From the NCBI GenBank assembly GCA_013335665.1, contig JAAXVE010000028.1, positions 1 through 8,875 of the forward strand: a stretch of DNA of 8,875 nucleotides, written 5' to 3'. How positions within the stretch are numbered: position 1 is the stretch's first letter; each line of letters opens with the position of its first letter. Shown in pieces: positions 1 to 6,502 of the stretch. Source of the DNA: Candidatus Falkowiibacteriota bacterium. GTDB taxonomy: Bacteria > Patescibacteriota > Patescibacteriia > Patescibacteriales > GWE2-39-37. The notes under the pieces are model-generated. The model was not told where the DNA came from. It was given only the letters and a program-made list of their open reading frames with translations, and did no database searches. The position numbers and the translations under genes were made by a program.

Positions 1-586
1 ATTTTCTGATTGGGAAGAATTGAACAAAGGCTTTTCGCCTGTAAATCCGCAGGTGGGTGCCAAATTAACTGAGGTTGATACTGACAATGATAGATTGACC
101 GACTCTGATGAGTATAAGTTCGGTACGGACCCGGTAACTGCCGATACCGATAACGACGGCTATCAAGATGGGCAAGAGATCGCTAGCGGTTATGACCCAC
201 TAAGACCTAATGCGAAACTCGAGAAAAAAATTGAGGTCAATCTGGCCAAACAGGAGTTGTCCTATTATTTAGGTAAAGCAAAAATCGGGACATTCATTGT
301 CTCAACAGGCAAGCCTGGCATGTCGACCCCGAAAGGGACTTTCAAGATCGCGAATAAATCCCGGCGCGCTTGGTCGAAGACTTACAAGCTCTGGATGCCA
401 TATTGGATGGGCTTGTCCGGCAGTAAAGTCGGTTTGCACGAGCTGCCAGAATGGCCAGGAGGCAAGAAGGAAGGTGAAAACCATTTGGGACGTCCAGTTT
501 CTCATGGTTGCGTCCGCTTAGGAGTTGGACCTGCCAAAAAGCTCTATGAATGGGCAGAGGTTGGGACAACGGTAATAATTAAATGA
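1..586 (+). CDS. L,D-transpeptidase (YkuD family) with N-terminal TSP3-like calcium-binding repeats, 5'-partial
   Basis: The 3' part of a cell-wall cross-linking enzyme; YkuD enzymes join peptidoglycan stem peptides through a catalytic cysteine outside the membrane. The frame is open to the left edge (first codons read F-S-D-W-E-E-L), so the TTG at 20 is not the real start and any signal peptide is off-window. Numbering from the TTG, residues 19-64 hold acidic D-x-D-x-D repeats (DTDNDRLTDSDE, DTDNDGYQDGQE) followed by G-T/Y-D-P, typical of thrombospondin type 3 calcium-binding repeats; the FSDWEEL at the edge looks like the end of another. The YkuD domain runs from about 70 to 188, with His140 in GLHELP and the signature SHGCVRLG (Ser161, His162, Cys164, Arg166). 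The Cys codon is at 509-511. The stop is TGA at 584, 9 bases before the Fe-S scaffold gene, so co-transcription is possible. Family is secure; calcium dependence is inferred. Confidence 0.92.
   Translation, partial: FSDWEELNKGFSPVNPQVGAKLTEVDTDNDRLTDSDEYKFGTDPVTADTDNDGYQDGQEIASGYDPLRPNAKLEKKIEVNLAKQELSYYLGKAKIGTFIVSTGKPGMSTPKGTFKIANKSRRAWSKTYKLWMPYWMGLSGSKVGLHELPEWPGGKKEGENHLGRPVSHGCVRLGVGPAKKLYEWAEVGTTVIIK
74..211 (+). repeat. TSP3-like calcium-binding protein repeats in the L,D-transpeptidase
   Basis: Two adjacent acidic repeats are encoded here, each with the D-x-D-N-D-x-x-x-D pattern and each ending in a GTDP- or GYDP-like turn. A further partial repeat is cut by the left edge. In thrombospondin type 3 repeats these aspartates coordinate calcium. 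Here they probably form a rigid or calcium-stiffened stalk between the membrane or wall anchor and the catalytic domain. The motif is seen directly; the stalk role is inference. Confidence 0.8.
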
Positions 587-595
587 AAAATACGC

Positions 596-979
596 ATGAT
601 ATATTCAAAAGAAGTAATCAAGCATTTTAAAAAGCCTCATAATCAAGGGGTGATAAAAAATGCTGATTCAGTAGGGCAAGTTGGAAACGTCACTTGCGGT
701 GATGTAATGAAGATTTATTTAAAAATTGACGACAAGGGACCTAAGTCCAAGCCAGGCCCCTTAATAAAGGATGTAAAATTTGAGACCCTGGGTTGCGCGG
801 CAGCCATTGCTGTTTCTTCAGCTCTTACCGATAGGGTTAAAGGTATGACACTAGAAGAAGCCCTGGCGGTGAAAAAAGACGATATCGTCAATGACTTGGG
901 CGGCTTGCCGGCACCAAAAATTCATTGTTCGATGTTAGGATTAGAAGCTTTGCATAAAGCAATTAAGCAGTATAAATAA
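596..979 (+). CDS. iscU: Iron-sulfur cluster assembly scaffold, IscU / NifU N-terminal family
   Basis: Cytoplasmic scaffold on which [2Fe-2S] clusters are built with sulfur from the cysteine desulfurase encoded two genes downstream. At 127 residues it matches the usual IscU length (about 128). All three cluster-ligating cysteines are in family context: Cys34 in VTCGD with the conserved Asp36, Cys67 in LGCAAAIAVSS, and Cys111 in KIHCSMLG with the neighbouring His110. The loop before the third cysteine reads LPAPK where E. coli IscU has LPPVK, the HscA chaperone-binding motif. No hscA or hscB is visible here. The ATG at 596 gives the usual N-terminus (YSKEVIKHFKKPHNQG). No Shine-Dalgarno is evident before it. 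The next gene starts 4 bases after the stop. NifU-type naming is equally possible because a NifU C-terminal domain is encoded separately next door. Confidence 0.95.
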   Translation: MIYSKEVIKHFKKPHNQGVIKNADSVGQVGNVTCGDVMKIYLKIDDKGPKSKPGPLIKDVKFETLGCAAAIAVSSALTDRVKGMTLEEALAVKKDDIVNDLGGLPAPKIHCSMLGLEALHKAIKQYK

Positions 980-983
980 TTTT

Positions 984-1208
984 ATGAAAAAAAGAATAGA
1001 ACAAGAGCTAGATAAGATAAGGCCATCATTGCAGATGGATGGCGGCGACGTTGAATACGTTGATTTCGACGAGAAGAAAGGCCTACTCTCGGTCAGGCTT
1101 CTCGGCCATTGCGCCCACTGCCCAATGTCGCAAATCACTTTAAAACAGGGAATCGAAGCGACGATCCGTGAGAATATCCCCGAGGTTAAAAGCGTAGAAG
1201 CTGTTTAA
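984..1208 (+). CDS. Nfu-type iron-sulfur protein (NifU C-terminal domain), stand-alone
   Basis: A 74-residue protein made only of the NifU C-terminal (Nfu) domain, which holds or passes on Fe-S clusters, often as a dimer bridging one cluster. It shows the family landmarks in order: helix start with IRPSLQMDGGDVEYVDFD at residues 12-29, then LLGHCAHCPMS with the CxxC pair Cys43/Cys46, then TLKQGIEATIRENIPEV. The ATG at 984 comes 4 bases after the scaffold stop, and the TAA at 1206 is followed after one base by the desulfurase ATG, so the three genes almost certainly share a transcript. With the preceding gene it forms a split version of the NifU N- and C-terminal modules, lacking the central ferredoxin-like part of classical NifU. 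Confidence 0.94.
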   Translation: MKKRIEQELDKIRPSLQMDGGDVEYVDFDEKKGLLSVRLLGHCAHCPMSQITLKQGIEATIRENIPEVKSVEAV

Positions 1209-1209
1209 T

Positions 1210-2451
1210 ATGCCAAAAGCAAAATCAATATATTTCGATCACAGTGCAACCACGCCAGTTGATGCCGATGTTTTAAAAACAATGTTGCCGTATTTCAGTG
1301 AAAATTTCGGCAACGCTTCTTCCGTGCATAGCTTCGGCCAGCGGGCCGCACAGGGAGCGGAGGCAGCCAGACTGGACGCCGCAAATTTTTTGCACTGCAA
1401 CCCCGATGAAGTTATCTTCACTTCCGGTTCGACTGAGGCTAATAATTTGGCGCTATTCGGCATGTTCAAGGCTTTACGCGCTAAAAAGCCTGGTGCTAAG
1501 CTTCATCTGATCACCTCGGTAATAGAACATGACTCGATTTTAGAACCTGTGGCCGATCTTGAACGCTCAGGCGTGGCTGTGACTTATCTGCCGGTTGATG
1601 CACGTGGAGTGATTTCCGTGGCTGACTTGGAAAAGGCTATAAAAGACGAGACGGTTCTCGTGTCGATTATGTATGTAAATAGCGAAGTCGGAAGCATACA
1701 GCCAATCAAAGCAGCAGGTAAGCTTATAAAAAAAATAAATGAACGCCGTCTAAAGGATTGGAATAACAAAAAACCTGAAGAGCGTGGCGACAAGCCTGAT
1801 CCTATCTATTTTCATACTGACGCCACTCAGGCAGCCAACTTCCTGACTTGCAATGTTAACGAGTTGAACTTGGATTTTTTGTCTTTGTCTGGGCATAAGA
1901 TTTACGGTCCAAAGGGCGTAGGCTTGCTGTTTGCTAGAAAAAATACGCCATTAAGAGCAGTCCAACTCGGTGGCCATCATGAAAATAACCGACGAAGCGG
2001 CACTTTGAATGTTGCCGGAGCGGTCGGTTTTGGCAAGGCTTTGTCAAAGCTTACCCCGGAAAAGCAAGAACGTGCCAATAGAAAAATTGCTGCCGTGCGG
2101 GACTTGCTTGCCTCCGGCATATTTAAACTGGTGCCAGGGGCGATCCTGAACACTGATCGCGAAATTTCAACTCCATCCCATGCTCACTTTTCATTTCCAG
2201 GAGTTGAGGGTGAGTCCATATTGATCGCGCTTGATCTGGCCGGTATAGCAGTCTCTACTGGCTCAGCTTGCGCCTCAAACAGCTTGAAAGCTTCACATGT
2301 CTTGGTGGCTATGGGGATAAAAGTGGAGGTAGCGCATAGTTCAATACGTTTCAGTTTGGGCAAGGATAACACCAAAGAAGATGTCGAACGTCTTTTAAAG
2401 GTCTTGCCCCAAATCATTGAAAGATTCAAAAAAATGTCGCCTCTGAAATAG
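1210..2451 (+). CDS. iscS: Cysteine desulfurase, IscS/NifS family
   Basis: PLP enzyme that takes sulfur from L-cysteine, giving alanine and an enzyme persulfide that feeds the adjacent scaffold. Its 413 residues compare with about 404 in E. coli IscS. Landmarks: YFDHSATTPVD at 8-18, TSGSTEANNLAL at 71-82, His107 (stacks on PLP), Asp204 and Gln207 in HTDATQ, Lys230 in SLSGHKIYGPKG (Schiff-base lysine), RRSGTLNVAG at 261-270, and Cys354 in STGSACASNSL (persulfide cysteine). Active-site spacing is nearly that of IscS except between His107 and Asp204, where about 21 extra residues, rich in Lys, Glu and Asp, sit just before IYFHTDATQ (about 177-198). The ATG at 1210 is one base after the nfu stop. 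This is the last gene before a strong terminator. Whether it mainly serves Fe-S assembly or also tRNA thiolation cannot be told. Confidence 0.95.
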   Translation: MPKAKSIYFDHSATTPVDADVLKTMLPYFSENFGNASSVHSFGQRAAQGAEAARLDAANFLHCNPDEVIFTSGSTEANNLALFGMFKALRAKKPGAKLHLITSVIEHDSILEPVADLERSGVAVTYLPVDARGVISVADLEKAIKDETVLVSIMYVNSEVGSIQPIKAAGKLIKKINERRLKDWNNKKPEERGDKPDPIYFHTDATQAANFLTCNVNELNLDFLSLSGHKIYGPKGVGLLFARKNTPLRAVQLGGHHENNRRSGTLNVAGAVGFGKALSKLTPEKQERANRKIAAVRDLLASGIFKLVPGAILNTDREISTPSHAHFSFPGVEGESILIALDLAGIAVSTGSACASNSLKASHVLVAMGIKVEVAHSSIRFSLGKDNTKEDVERLLKVLPQIIERFKKMSPLK

Positions 2452-2464
2452 TTTATGACAGTTA

Positions 2465-2493
2465 AAAAAAGAGCCCTTAAAGGGCTCTTTTTT
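2465..2493. terminator. Bidirectional rho-independent terminator
   Basis: The 13-base arms at 2465-2477 and 2481-2493 are perfectly complementary around a TAA loop at 2478-2480. The GC-rich core GAGCCCT/AGGGCTC is flanked by an A tract on the left and a T tract on the right, so either strand yields a hairpin followed by U residues. It lies 13 bases after the desulfurase stop. Its right arm overlaps the stop codon (2492-2494) of the convergent small membrane protein gene. It therefore probably ends both the Fe-S operon and the pilus operon. Confidence 0.93.
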
Positions 2494-2764
2494 ATTTGAA
2501 AGTAAGATTCTTTAGGTCAGGAAGGGGAATTGCTTTTTTGTTTTTGATGCTGTTTTGGACAAGTTCGAATTTTTTGACATTTACAGATTCGATCGCAACC
2601 TTTCCTTTGAGGTCAACGACCTCGCTTGATCTAGTCATGGTCTGAAAAAAATTTTGGTACAGAAAATATACAGTATAAGCAATGGCGGTAACGCCCATGA
2701 TTACAAGAAGGATGTAAATATAAGTCAGTATTTTTTTATATGGTATGTTAGCTTGGATTTTCAT
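2492..2764 (-). CDS. Small single-pass membrane protein at the end of the pilus operon, function unknown
   Basis: I do not recognise a named family. The 90-residue protein has a short basic N-terminus (MKIQANIPYKK), one strong hydrophobic segment at about 13-37 (LTYIYILLVIMGVTAIAYTVYF) and a roughly 50-residue tail predicted to lie outside the membrane. The tail ends with a basic stretch and a proline-containing segment (KNKKAIPLPDLKNL). It starts 4 bases after the PilO stop, so it is translationally close to pilO and is the last gene before the terminator. In Gram-negative operons pilP and pilQ follow pilO; no lipoprotein signal or PilP-like domain is seen here. A role as a small partner of the PilN/PilO membrane platform is inferred from position only. 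The reading frame is believable because it fills the space exactly between pilO and the hairpin. Confidence 0.72.
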   Translation of the reverse strand: MKIQANIPYKKILTYIYILLVIMGVTAIAYTVYFLYQNFFQTMTRSSEVVDLKGKVAIESVNVKKFELVQNSIKNKKAIPLPDLKNLTFK

Positions 2765-2768
2765 ATTA

Positions 2769-3341
2769 TTAGTGCCAGTAAGAATCTAGAGTTAAGTTTA
2801 TAGCAATAGGCCTAAGGGACGCAGCGTCATCATCTTCCTGGGTGCTACCGTCAGAAATTACCTCGATGCTTTTTATGGACAGATAATAATCTGAAGTTTC
2901 CAGACTGTGCAAGTACGCGACTATATTGGAAAATGAACCTTGGGCTGCAAGGGAAATTGGCACTTTTTTGATTGTGGAATTGCCTTTTGGCATGGCCCCA
3001 AGTGATATCTTTTGAGCAATATTATTTTTTGCTGCCAAATCTTCAAGGCTGGTAATGAGCTCAACCTCTTTTTCCTGGACAATAAAAACACGGTCAAGAT
3101 TCTGCAGCTCCGGCTCGATCAATTTCATGCTTTGGGTCAATTTGCGCAAGCTTTGGCCGCGCTGGTACTTCATGTCTAGATCTGCAAACTGTTTCTCTAT
3201 TTCAGTCTTAATATTACCTATGTCGGTGATGCCGGGAATTATCAAGAAGAAAATCAGGAGTGCGGCAAGTCCTAAGATGGCTGCGTTAACCGCAATCATC
3301 TTTTCCTTTAGTCCTAGTTTTGACAATGAGTCACTGATCAT
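2769..3341 (-). CDS. pilO: Type IV pilus inner-membrane platform protein PilO
   Basis: PilO pairs with PilN as a bitopic inner-membrane protein and links the cytoplasmic PilM ring to the extracytoplasmic part of the pilus machine. The 190 residues show a short cytoplasmic N-terminus (SDSLSKLGLKEKMI), one transmembrane helix at about 17-37 (NAAILGLAALLIFFLIIPGI), a heptad-like coiled-coil region at about 40-90, and a C-terminal alpha/beta region (about 93-190) of the PilO type (PISLAAQGSFSNIVAYLHSL, then YLSIKSIEVIS). The ATG overlaps the pilN stop in an ATGA (3338-3341), which supports both the start and translational coupling. Identification rests on layout plus position directly after PilN; sequence in this family diverges strongly, so PilO is a family-level call. 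Confidence 0.87.
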   Translation of the reverse strand: MISDSLSKLGLKEKMIAVNAAILGLAALLIFFLIIPGITDIGNIKTEIEKQFADLDMKYQRGQSLRKLTQSMKLIEPELQNLDRVFIVQEKEVELITSLEDLAAKNNIAQKISLGAMPKGNSTIKKVPISLAAQGSFSNIVAYLHSLETSDYYLSIKSIEVISDGSTQEDDDAASLRPIAINLTLDSYWH

Positions 3342-3874
3342 AGTTTTAGTTTTTCCAGGTTTAGCTTTGCGTTGATTTCAAAATGGATATCTTCCTTATT
3401 AAGGATGCTCGAAATCGGCAGGACAGGGTCAGAAATTATAAGGGATTTTTCAAGTTTTGCTTTGAAGTTGAGCAATTCTTCACGCGTAGTTGCTACGCCC
3501 CTTAGTATGACGGCCTTATCATTGCCAGCCTTAATGTAAGTTAATCGGATCCCGCTAGGCAAGTCCATGTCCAGTTCGGTGAAAAGTTTGGACCAAACAT
3601 AGAAATCCTTTTGAACCTGCTCTACAGAGGATATTTTAGAATTAATGTCGTGTACTTTGTTGTTGTAGCCCTGGCTGTTCTTGGTGATTAGCGTTGTTTG
3701 GGAAATGGTCTGATTGAAGCTGTTTTGCAGTATTATCTTTGAGCCAAGGATGAGCATGGCGATGGAACACACAACTATTAAAAGCACAAAATCAAGCTTC
3801 TTCAACAGAGCATAAATGTGCTTAAATTTTATCTCTTGTTTCTTTTTTTCAGAAATCAGGTTAATTGTAATCAT
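3338..3874 (-). CDS. pilN: Type IV pilus assembly protein PilN
   Basis: Bitopic membrane protein whose cytoplasmic N-terminal tail docks into PilM. The 178 residues begin MITINLISEKKKQE, matching the short INL(L/I) peptide that PilN uses to bind PilM. After a basic cytoplasmic segment comes one transmembrane helix at about 27-48 (LDFVLLIVVCSIAMLILGSK), a coiled-coil stretch at about 60-95, and a C-terminal alpha/beta domain containing LPSGIRLTYIKAG and VILRGVATTREELLNFKAKL, typical of PilN. Its ATG overlaps the pilM stop at 3871-3874 and its stop overlaps the pilO start, both as ATGA. No Shine-Dalgarno sits at proper distance, so translation probably depends on coupling. The pilM-pilN-pilO order matches pilus and related type II secretion systems (GspL/GspM); the separate PilM favours a pilus. 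Confidence 0.9.
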   Translation of the reverse strand: MITINLISEKKKQEIKFKHIYALLKKLDFVLLIVVCSIAMLILGSKIILQNSFNQTISQTTLITKNSQGYNNKVHDINSKISSVEQVQKDFYVWSKLFTELDMDLPSGIRLTYIKAGNDKAVILRGVATTREELLNFKAKLEKSLIISDPVLPISSILNKEDIHFEINAKLNLEKLKL

Positions 3875-5010
3875 ATATCGTTTACGAATACTCCGCGCAA
3901 GCTCAAACCTATCGCAGTAGTAAAGCTAAGGCTGGGATTTTTAATAAGGCAGTAATCGTCGGGATTGATTTTTTTAGATGTCTCTGATTGTGGTTTTTTT
4001 GAAAATATCAAATTTATCTTCTCGTTATTTTCTTTGAGGTTGATCATCGGGTCACCCAATACAACTTCGACCTGAAGTGCCTCTGTTAGGAGCTTGTCAA
4101 TATTGTCTATGTTGGAACCGCCGCCGCAAAGGTAGATTTTCTGAATTTTGGGATAATCCGTGAAGTGCAGTTGGTGATAATTCGTCACCTCAGTGATTTT
4201 CTTCACAAGTTCATCAATAAGTGATGAAAGGATTTCTTTAATTACTCCCTGAGCCTTGTTTTCATCCAGTCCGCAGACTATCTTGGCTTTTTCCGCCTGG
4301 TCGCGGTCAATCTTGAGGTTGTCAGCGATATTTTGGGTAACTGATTCGCCGGAAATAGGCAAGCTGACCGTGAAGAGGATTGACTGATTGGAATAAACGA
4401 TCATGCTGGTGCGGTTTGCACCGATATCCAGAATGGCATAGGTATATGGCTGAGTCATCGCTTGCTTAGGTCGCTCTTCGGTAAGGAGTGCTCGGCAGAT
4501 CGCGCTTGACTCTATTTCTAGGGCGAAGGCGGTCATGCCGATCTCGTCAAAAAGGGTAGTGTAGGAATCGACTATTGTTTTAGGAGCTGCGCCCAGCAGG
4601 ATAAGGGTTTTGCCTTGCCCCTGGCTAATCACTTGCCAATCAAAGTAAATCTCGTCAATCGGCAATGGTATGTGCTTTTCCATTTCTATTCGAATCACAT
4701 CGGCCGGGTTGTTCGGGCCGCTGTCTATCTCAATCAACTTTACGAATGTCTTGTTCTCGGGCAGACACGCTGTGACATCAGTAGAAGTAATTTGGCCGTA
4801 TTGTGGGGAGTTGAGTAGTTTTTTAAATGCCTTGATGAGTTCGCCTCGCTGTTTGATCTCGCCATCATCAATAACGCCTGGCGCAATTTCGGTCTGGCTG
4901 ATGGCTTGGATTTTGATGGAATCCCCTGATTTATTGAGCTGAATAAGTTTTAGCGACAGTTCTGAAATGTCGATACCTACTGGTTTTTCTGAAGCGCTAG
5001 TCAATAGCAT
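3871..5010 (-). CDS. pilM: Type IV pilus assembly ATPase-like protein PilM (actin/FtsA fold)
   Basis: Cytoplasmic actin-like protein that binds nucleotide and the PilN tail to anchor the pilus platform. The 379 residues show the actin-fold signatures in order: phosphate-1 GIDISELSLKLIQL at 12-25, the PilM-specific EMEKHIPLPIDEIYFDWQVI at 109-128, phosphate-2 AILDIGANRTSMIVY at 192-206, and the adenosine motif IYLCGGGSNIDNI at 292-304. The C-terminus reads TTAIGLSLRG, as in relatives. The ATG at 5010 places the first phosphate motif near residue 12, the usual spacing. The 37-base gap to the upstream pilX-like gene is the widest within the pilus block and carries an extended -10 promoter candidate, so pilM may open a second transcription unit. 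No Shine-Dalgarno is clear before the start. The CDS ends by overlapping pilN by 4 bases. Confidence 0.94.
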   Translation of the reverse strand: MLLTSASEKPVGIDISELSLKLIQLNKSGDSIKIQAISQTEIAPGVIDDGEIKQRGELIKAFKKLLNSPQYGQITSTDVTACLPENKTFVKLIEIDSGPNNPADVIRIEMEKHIPLPIDEIYFDWQVISQGQGKTLILLGAAPKTIVDSYTTLFDEIGMTAFALEIESSAICRALLTEERPKQAMTQPYTYAILDIGANRTSMIVYSNQSILFTVSLPISGESVTQNIADNLKIDRDQAEKAKIVCGLDENKAQGVIKEILSSLIDELVKKITEVTNYHQLHFTDYPKIQKIYLCGGGSNIDNIDKLLTEALQVEVVLGDPMINLKENNEKINLIFSKKPQSETSKKINPDDYCLIKNPSLSFTTAIGLSLRGVFVNDI

Positions 5011-5033
5011 ATTTGCGAAGTTTATTTTTATAT

Positions 5034-5043
5034 ATTATAGCAC
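5034..5043 (-). promoter_or_regulatory. Candidate extended -10 promoter for pilMNO
   Basis: On the minus strand this reads GTGCTATAAT, a consensus TATAAT preceded by TG one base upstream (extended -10). The hexamer ends 23 bases before the pilM ATG, giving a predicted leader of about 15-17 bases. The hexamer position 17 bases upstream reads TGGGAT and is a poor -35, which extended -10 promoters tolerate. It lies in the longest gap of the operon. It is a sequence match only, in AT-rich DNA where such matches occur by chance. Confidence 0.5.
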
Positions 5044-5047
5044 GAAA

Positions 5048-6502
5048 TTATTTTTCATCCCATGATACGAGCGTGTATTGTCCGGTGGTGGGGAAGGACG
5101 GCGGCGGGGCAAAGGTGGCAAGCGGGTCGTATATCAAGGCAGTGTCATCGTAGCCATCCAGCGTGGACGAGCCACTCACCCAAGTCCAGGTCCAAGTTTT
5201 GTTTGTCAGGATGCCGCCATAGACTTCTATCTTCGTTTTGACCGAGTGAGATGAGTAGTTGTTGTAAAAGACTCGGCCGTATTGCGAAAGCATGACTGCA
5301 TCTATTGTTAAAGTGTTCGGAGCGTGCTTCGGAACTTTAACATCCTTTTGGGCGATCAAGCCAAGAATATTACTCCCATCCCGAGCAAAGTAAGTAAGGT
5401 TGTTGTTAATGAAGATTGTCCGGTATTTTGACGAGTTCTCCGGAAGCGTGGCTGCAACGAGAGTGGCGCGGCCCTTTACCACTCCCTCAACCCAGACATC
5501 GCCATCATTGACGAAAATGAGACCGTTGGCGGGTATAGCATAGTCAGTGGCCGAGCCTTCAGTCCTAATGCTTTCTGATGTGTTGACGTATGAAGACCAA
5601 TTGTCATCTAATTGTGAAATTCCATTATTGACTGCACTGACTAATCTAGCATCGAAGTGTCCGTTGTTTTTAAAAATAATGTGATAGCCTTTATTAGAGC
5701 CGTTAACTGTTAAATAGACGCCGCTTGATTGAGCGCTGGTTTTAATAGCACTGATATTTGCAGTCAGAGCATTGTAGTCAACAGTGGTAACCGGAGAGGT
5801 CCAGAGAGAGCTTGATGTTCCAGCTCCAAAGACTCCTGGACAGGTGCATTTTGATGAAGCCCAGGTACAGGGTGCGTGGCAGGAGGAAGAACCGCTGCAA
5901 CCAAAGTTACTGGTACAGGTCCAAGTTGAACGCGCGGAGGTCACCAACGAGTCATTGCTGCCATCCATGCGAATGCCACCATTGGAGTGCATTTCACCAG
6001 AAACTTTTTCACTATTTCCGAACCAGACATCGGAATTTGCAAGTATCGAGTAATGAGCTAGGGATGGAATGCCATAGCGGACTGTGATGCCTCGTTTTAT
6101 ATTCGGGTAAGAGTCAAGCCATCCAACGGCCTTGATGCCGACAATCGTCGAACCGACGGCTGGTGGCGTGATTGTGAGTTCGTATTTGCCAGTAATTGAG
6201 CCGTCAGGCGAAGCATAATTATGCGTATAGGGTCCATAAGGCGCGCCGCCGCCTCCAGGGTCAGTGCCAGTGCCATCCATAAAATCATTTTGTGAGTGGG
6301 CTAAATGCCAGCGGTAGTAGTTGATTCCTGCTTCAGCAAGATGCAGTGCTTGATGTTTTGCAAGCTGCTGCTTGTAAAGCTTGGTTTGCAGGAACGAAAT
6401 TCCTGAGAGACCAGATGCCATCACGAGGAAAAGACCCGTAATGACTAATGCCGTCATTAGGATCATGCCGCTTTGGTTGTTCTTTAGTTTATTCCAAATC
6501 AT
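5048..6502 (-). CDS. PilX/GspK-like pilus protein with long ectodomain and six-cysteine cluster
   Basis: A 484-residue protein with a type IV pilin-like N-terminus: a short basic leader MIWNKLKNNQSG, then a hydrophobic helix (MILMTALVITGLFLVMASGL), then KHQALHLAEAGINYYRW, the pattern of the PilX N-terminal family. The putative prepilin-peptidase site is after Gly12; residue +5 of the mature form is Thr17, not the usual Glu, as also in GspK-type tip pseudopilins. The long ectodomain contains HSNGGIRMDGS at 172-182, six cysteines between 196 and 221 and none elsewhere, a probable beta-rich core (VWVEGVVKGRATLVAATLPE at 336-355, IFINNNLTYF at 363-372) and a C-terminal YDPLATFAPPPSFPTTG segment. 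The ATG overlaps the upstream minor pilin stop as ATGA (6499-6502) and has a good Shine-Dalgarno. Likely a minor or tip component of the pilus; the function of the large domain is unknown. Confidence 0.86.
   Translation of the reverse strand: MIWNKLKNNQSGMILMTALVITGLFLVMASGLSGISFLQTKLYKQQLAKHQALHLAEAGINYYRWHLAHSQNDFMDGTGTDPGGGGAPYGPYTHNYASPDGSITGKYELTITPPAVGSTIVGIKAVGWLDSYPNIKRGITVRYGIPSLAHYSILANSDVWFGNSEKVSGEMHSNGGIRMDGSNDSLVTSARSTWTCTSNFGCSGSSSCHAPCTWASSKCTCPGVFGAGTSSSLWTSPVTTVDYNALTANISAIKTSAQSSGVYLTVNGSNKGYHIIFKNNGHFDARLVSAVNNGISQLDDNWSSYVNTSESIRTEGSATDYAIPANGLIFVNDGDVWVEGVVKGRATLVAATLPENSSKYRTIFINNNLTYFARDGSNILGLIAQKDVKVPKHAPNTLTIDAVMLSQYGRVFYNNYSSHSVKTKIEVYGGILTNKTWTWTWVSGSSTLDGYDDTALIYDPLATFAPPPSFPTTGQYTLVSWDEK
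5840..5917 (-). other. Six-cysteine cluster within the PilX-like protein
   Basis: Codons for residues 196-221 include cysteines 196, 202, 208, 212, 219 and 221, spaced C-x5-C-x5-C-x3-C-x6-C-x-C. These are the only cysteines in the 484-residue protein. The segment is rich in Ser, Gly and Thr and has few charges, so it looks like a small disulfide-bonded loop or, less likely, a metal site. Confidence 0.7.

Noticed and set aside
20..586. Taking the TTG at 20 as the start of the L,D-transpeptidase
   Set aside because: The frame continues to the left edge and reads FSDWEEL, which looks like part of another TSP3-type repeat; a start here would also leave no signal peptide.
561..595. A promoter between the L,D-transpeptidase and the scaffold gene
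   Set aside because: AT-rich bases are present, but no -35/-10 pair with acceptable spacing could be found, and the gap is only 9 bases.
3338..5010. Type II secretion GspL/GspM rather than PilM/PilN/PilO
   Set aside because: The actin-like part and the INLI-tailed membrane protein are separate proteins, as in type IV pili, whereas GspL fuses the two.
5812..6087. Plus-strand open frames opposite the PilX-like gene
   Set aside because: They are shadows of a gene with clear pilin-like N-terminus, SD site and operon fit; their translations look random and Cys/Arg-rich without motif.
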